This document shows positions 62,263-64,000 of a DNA stretch of 64,000 nt, piece by piece. The translations under genes were made by a program, and so were the position numbers. Source of the stretch: an uncultured Pelagibacteraceae bacterium (GTDB taxonomy: Bacteria; Pseudomonadota; Alphaproteobacteria; Pelagibacterales; Pelagibacteraceae); contig CACGAU010000004.1 of the NCBI GenBank assembly GCA_902571135.1, positions 59,900 through 123,899 on the forward strand, in the 5' to 3' direction. Every line of letters starts with the position of its first letter. Positions within the stretch are counted from its first letter, which is position 1. A model generated the notes under the pieces. That model saw only the letters and a program-made list of their open reading frames with translations. It did no database searches and was not told the DNA's origin.

Positions 62263-63567
62263 ATGCAAAAAGAAGTAAAAAAGTCTTGGGCTCTATTTAT
62301 AGGGATAGGGGTAATGATGATTGCTCATGGATTGCAAATGCAAATTATGGGTATTCGATCAGTGCTTGAAGATTTTAGTGTTTTTACAACTGGTATATTT
62401 ATGTCAGGTTATTACATTGGTTACTTTATTGGGTCTAGAACTACTCCAAACTTTGTATCTAAAGTAGGTCACATTAGAGTATTTGCAGCTTTTGCATCGC
62501 TTGCATCATTAAGTGCTCTGCTTGCAGTAGTTTATGTAAATCCATTTATGTGGACTATCAGTAGATTTATAACTGGGATTAGTTTGGTTAGTTGTTATGT
62601 CGTAACAGAAAGTTGGTTGAATGATAGAGCAACAAATAAAAATAGAGGTCAATTATTATCTGCTTACATGATGGTAATTTATTTTGGACTAGCAGTAGGA
62701 ATGTTACTTCTTAACTTAAGTGAACCAAAAGCATATGAGCCTTTTATTTTAGTATCTATTCTTTTATCTTTAGCACTTGTTCCAATTTTATTAACCAAAA
62801 GACCAGCTCCTAAATTTAAAAAAATAGAAACAATAAGTATTAAAGAATTGTATGAAATATCTCCTCTTGGAACGTTTAGTTCTTTTTTTACTGGAGTTAT
62901 TCATGCTGCATTTTTTTCTTTAATATCTGTTTATGCAACACTTGCTAAATTTACTCTATTTGAAACTTCAATTTTATTATTTATAGCAACAATTGCTGGT
63001 GTACTTGGTCAAGGACCCATTGGATATTTTTCAGATCAATACGATAGAAGAAGAGTAATCGTTGTAACTACTTTCGGAAGTTCTGCTTTAGCATTACTGT
63101 CAATTTTAACTTCAAATGATCCTATTCAAAATATTTACTACATGGATGAACTTGCATTTAAAAAAATAGTATTCTTCATTGCAGTAGGACTATATTCAAG
63201 TTTATGTTTACCTTTATTTTCACTTAATCTTGCACATACAAATGATTTTGTTCCTAAATCAAAATTTGTTGCAGCTGGAGGTGGATTGCAATTAATATTT
63301 GGTGTTGGAGCTATCAGTGGTCCAATTTTATGTTCATTGTTTATGGAATGGTTTGGATTAAATGGATTTTTTGTTTTTTTAATTTTAGCTCACGCTTTAA
63401 TTGGTGCATTTGGTTTATACAGAATGAGAATTAGAGAAACTGTAGACAATCCAGACTCTACTTTTACACCTGTTCCAGCAACCATTACACCAGCTGGACT
63501 GGAACTAGACCCCGATACACCTGCAACACTTGATGAAAATCCAGTTAATGAAACTGCAAAACCTTAA
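62263..63567 (+). CDS. Major facilitator superfamily permease (YcaD-like)
   Basis: A 434-residue membrane protein with about 12 segments of the MFS type. Landmarks are the SRTTPNFVSKVGHIRVFA loop 2-3, the ISRFITGISLVSCYVVTESWLNDRATNKNRGQLL block, and GPIGYFSDQYDRRRVI in the second half (the MFS-type GxxSDxxxRR repeat). The last 40 residues form a proline- and threonine-rich tail (STFTPVPATITP onward). Relatives resemble YcaD and the UhpC-like group; substrate is unknown. The TAA shares TTAA with the convergent MOSC gene. Confidence 0.85.
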   Translation: MQKEVKKSWALFIGIGVMMIAHGLQMQIMGIRSVLEDFSVFTTGIFMSGYYIGYFIGSRTTPNFVSKVGHIRVFAAFASLASLSALLAVVYVNPFMWTISRFITGISLVSCYVVTESWLNDRATNKNRGQLLSAYMMVIYFGLAVGMLLLNLSEPKAYEPFILVSILLSLALVPILLTKRPAPKFKKIETISIKELYEISPLGTFSSFFTGVIHAAFFSLISVYATLAKFTLFETSILLFIATIAGVLGQGPIGYFSDQYDRRRVIVVTTFGSSALALLSILTSNDPIQNIYYMDELAFKKIVFFIAVGLYSSLCLPLFSLNLAHTNDFVPKSKFVAAGGGLQLIFGVGAISGPILCSLFMEWFGLNGFFVFLILAHALIGAFGLYRMRIRETVDNPDSTFTPVPATITPAGLELDPDTPATLDENPVNETAKP

Positions 63568-64000
63568 TTAATTATTTCTATTTTATCACCGACATTAATT
63601 TTGGAGGATGAAAGAATTTGGCATCTAAGGCCTCCTTTTCTCATAAATTCTTTAAGAATATTTTTTTGATCAAGCATTTCAGTCAAATGTCGACACGGTC
63701 TACATAATTCAATTCCCTCTAATTCAACATTTCCTACTTTCAATTTTTTTCCAATTAAATCATTTAACTGAATGCCTTTTGTAACAACGTTCCGTCTAAA
63801 ATTGATGTAAGGTATATCGAGCCCAAATTTAATATTATATTCATCAATATTTTCAGCCTCTATTAAAGATAATTGATTGTAAGGATCATTAAAATCATGA
63901 AAATGTCGATCACCTACTATTCCTTTATTAGCTAAAACCTCAATTGAATTTACTTCCTTGATTGGTTGATTGTTGTTAGCGGTAATTCCTAATTTAAATA
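63564..64000 (-). CDS. MOSC-domain protein, C-terminal part (5' end outside window)
   Basis: The frame is open on the minus strand from the right edge to TAA at 63564-63566, 144 codons visible. The protein has GIVGDRHFHD, QLSLIEAENIDEY, INFRRNVVTKGIQLNDLIG, and VELEGIELCRPCRHL, which contains the conserved MOSC cysteine. MOSC domains handle sulfur on the molybdenum cofactor, for example in cofactor sulfurases and the mARC/YiiM group; no PLP domain is visible in this part. This adds another molybdenum-related gene to the window, though it is far from the cox cluster. The start is not visible. Confidence 0.85.
   Translation of the reverse strand, partial: FKLGITANNNQPIKEVNSIEVLANKGIVGDRHFHDFNDPYNQLSLIEAENIDEYNIKFGLDIPYINFRRNVVTKGIQLNDLIGKKLKVGNVELEGIELCRPCRHLTEMLDQKNILKEFMRKGGLRCQILSSSKINVGDKIEIIN

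Overview
This AT-rich window has the gene content, short spacers and low-GC codon use of a SAR11 alphaproteobacterium ('Candidatus Pelagibacter'-like). The placement rests on gene order and protein character (for example lptF-lptG-lptD-surA-pdxA-rsmA, iscR-sufBCDS-sufU-sufT-sufA, accB-accC beside an NDUFA12-type complex I protein) and on extreme streamlining. It was not tested by a database search. I see no rRNA, tRNA, insertion sequence, prophage or CRISPR array, and no stretch above 300 bases without a gene.

Layout. 1-8464 is a molybdenum region: the end of moaE, the periplasmic methionine sulfoxide reductase pair msrP-msrQ, then on the minus strand an operon coxG-coxS-coxL-coxM-coxI-like-xdhC-like-mocA for a form II (AYRGAGR-type) molybdenum hydroxylase with its own cofactor maturation genes, and moaB. 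A MOSC-domain gene runs off the right edge. 8474-12131 holds a TSUP permease, an EamA transporter, a YbaK-type editing protein and glutamine synthetase glnA. 12141-18547 holds a 56-residue unknown protein and the complete SUF iron-sulfur operon, led by an IscR-type regulator with a clear palindromic operator over its promoter. 18685-30512 mixes an alpha/beta hydrolase, anmK, tyrS, an AsmA-like protein, prfB (with programmed frameshift), PBP1A, RNase E and thiS-thiG. 30529-34405 holds aroQ, accB-accC, two small conserved proteins and a stand-alone TSCPD protein. 34407-41375 holds aspS, an hda-like gene, a DUF2066-like protein, purM-purN, ndk and pepA. 41437-48933 is an envelope-biogenesis run (lptF, lptG, lptD, surA, pdxA, rsmA). 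48922-51511 is gmk, acpP, fabG, fabD. 51599-63567 is a long co-directional run: rpsF-rpsR-rplI-dnaB, an RND/MMPL exporter, cvpA-purF, an HD-domain protein, gshA-gshB with an EamA permease, and an MFS permease.

The window is mostly core housekeeping. I did not find a clearly new multi-gene system. The most useful leads are the form II molybdenum hydroxylase of unknown substrate, an HD-domain protein that may be a diiron oxygenase rather than a phosphohydrolase, an orphan NrdJb-like TSCPD protein, an RNase E that lacks the zinc-link cysteines, the small unknown gene between sufA and glnA, and the near-absence of room for terminators at convergent gene junctions (11 of 12 pairs abut, are 1 base apart or overlap).
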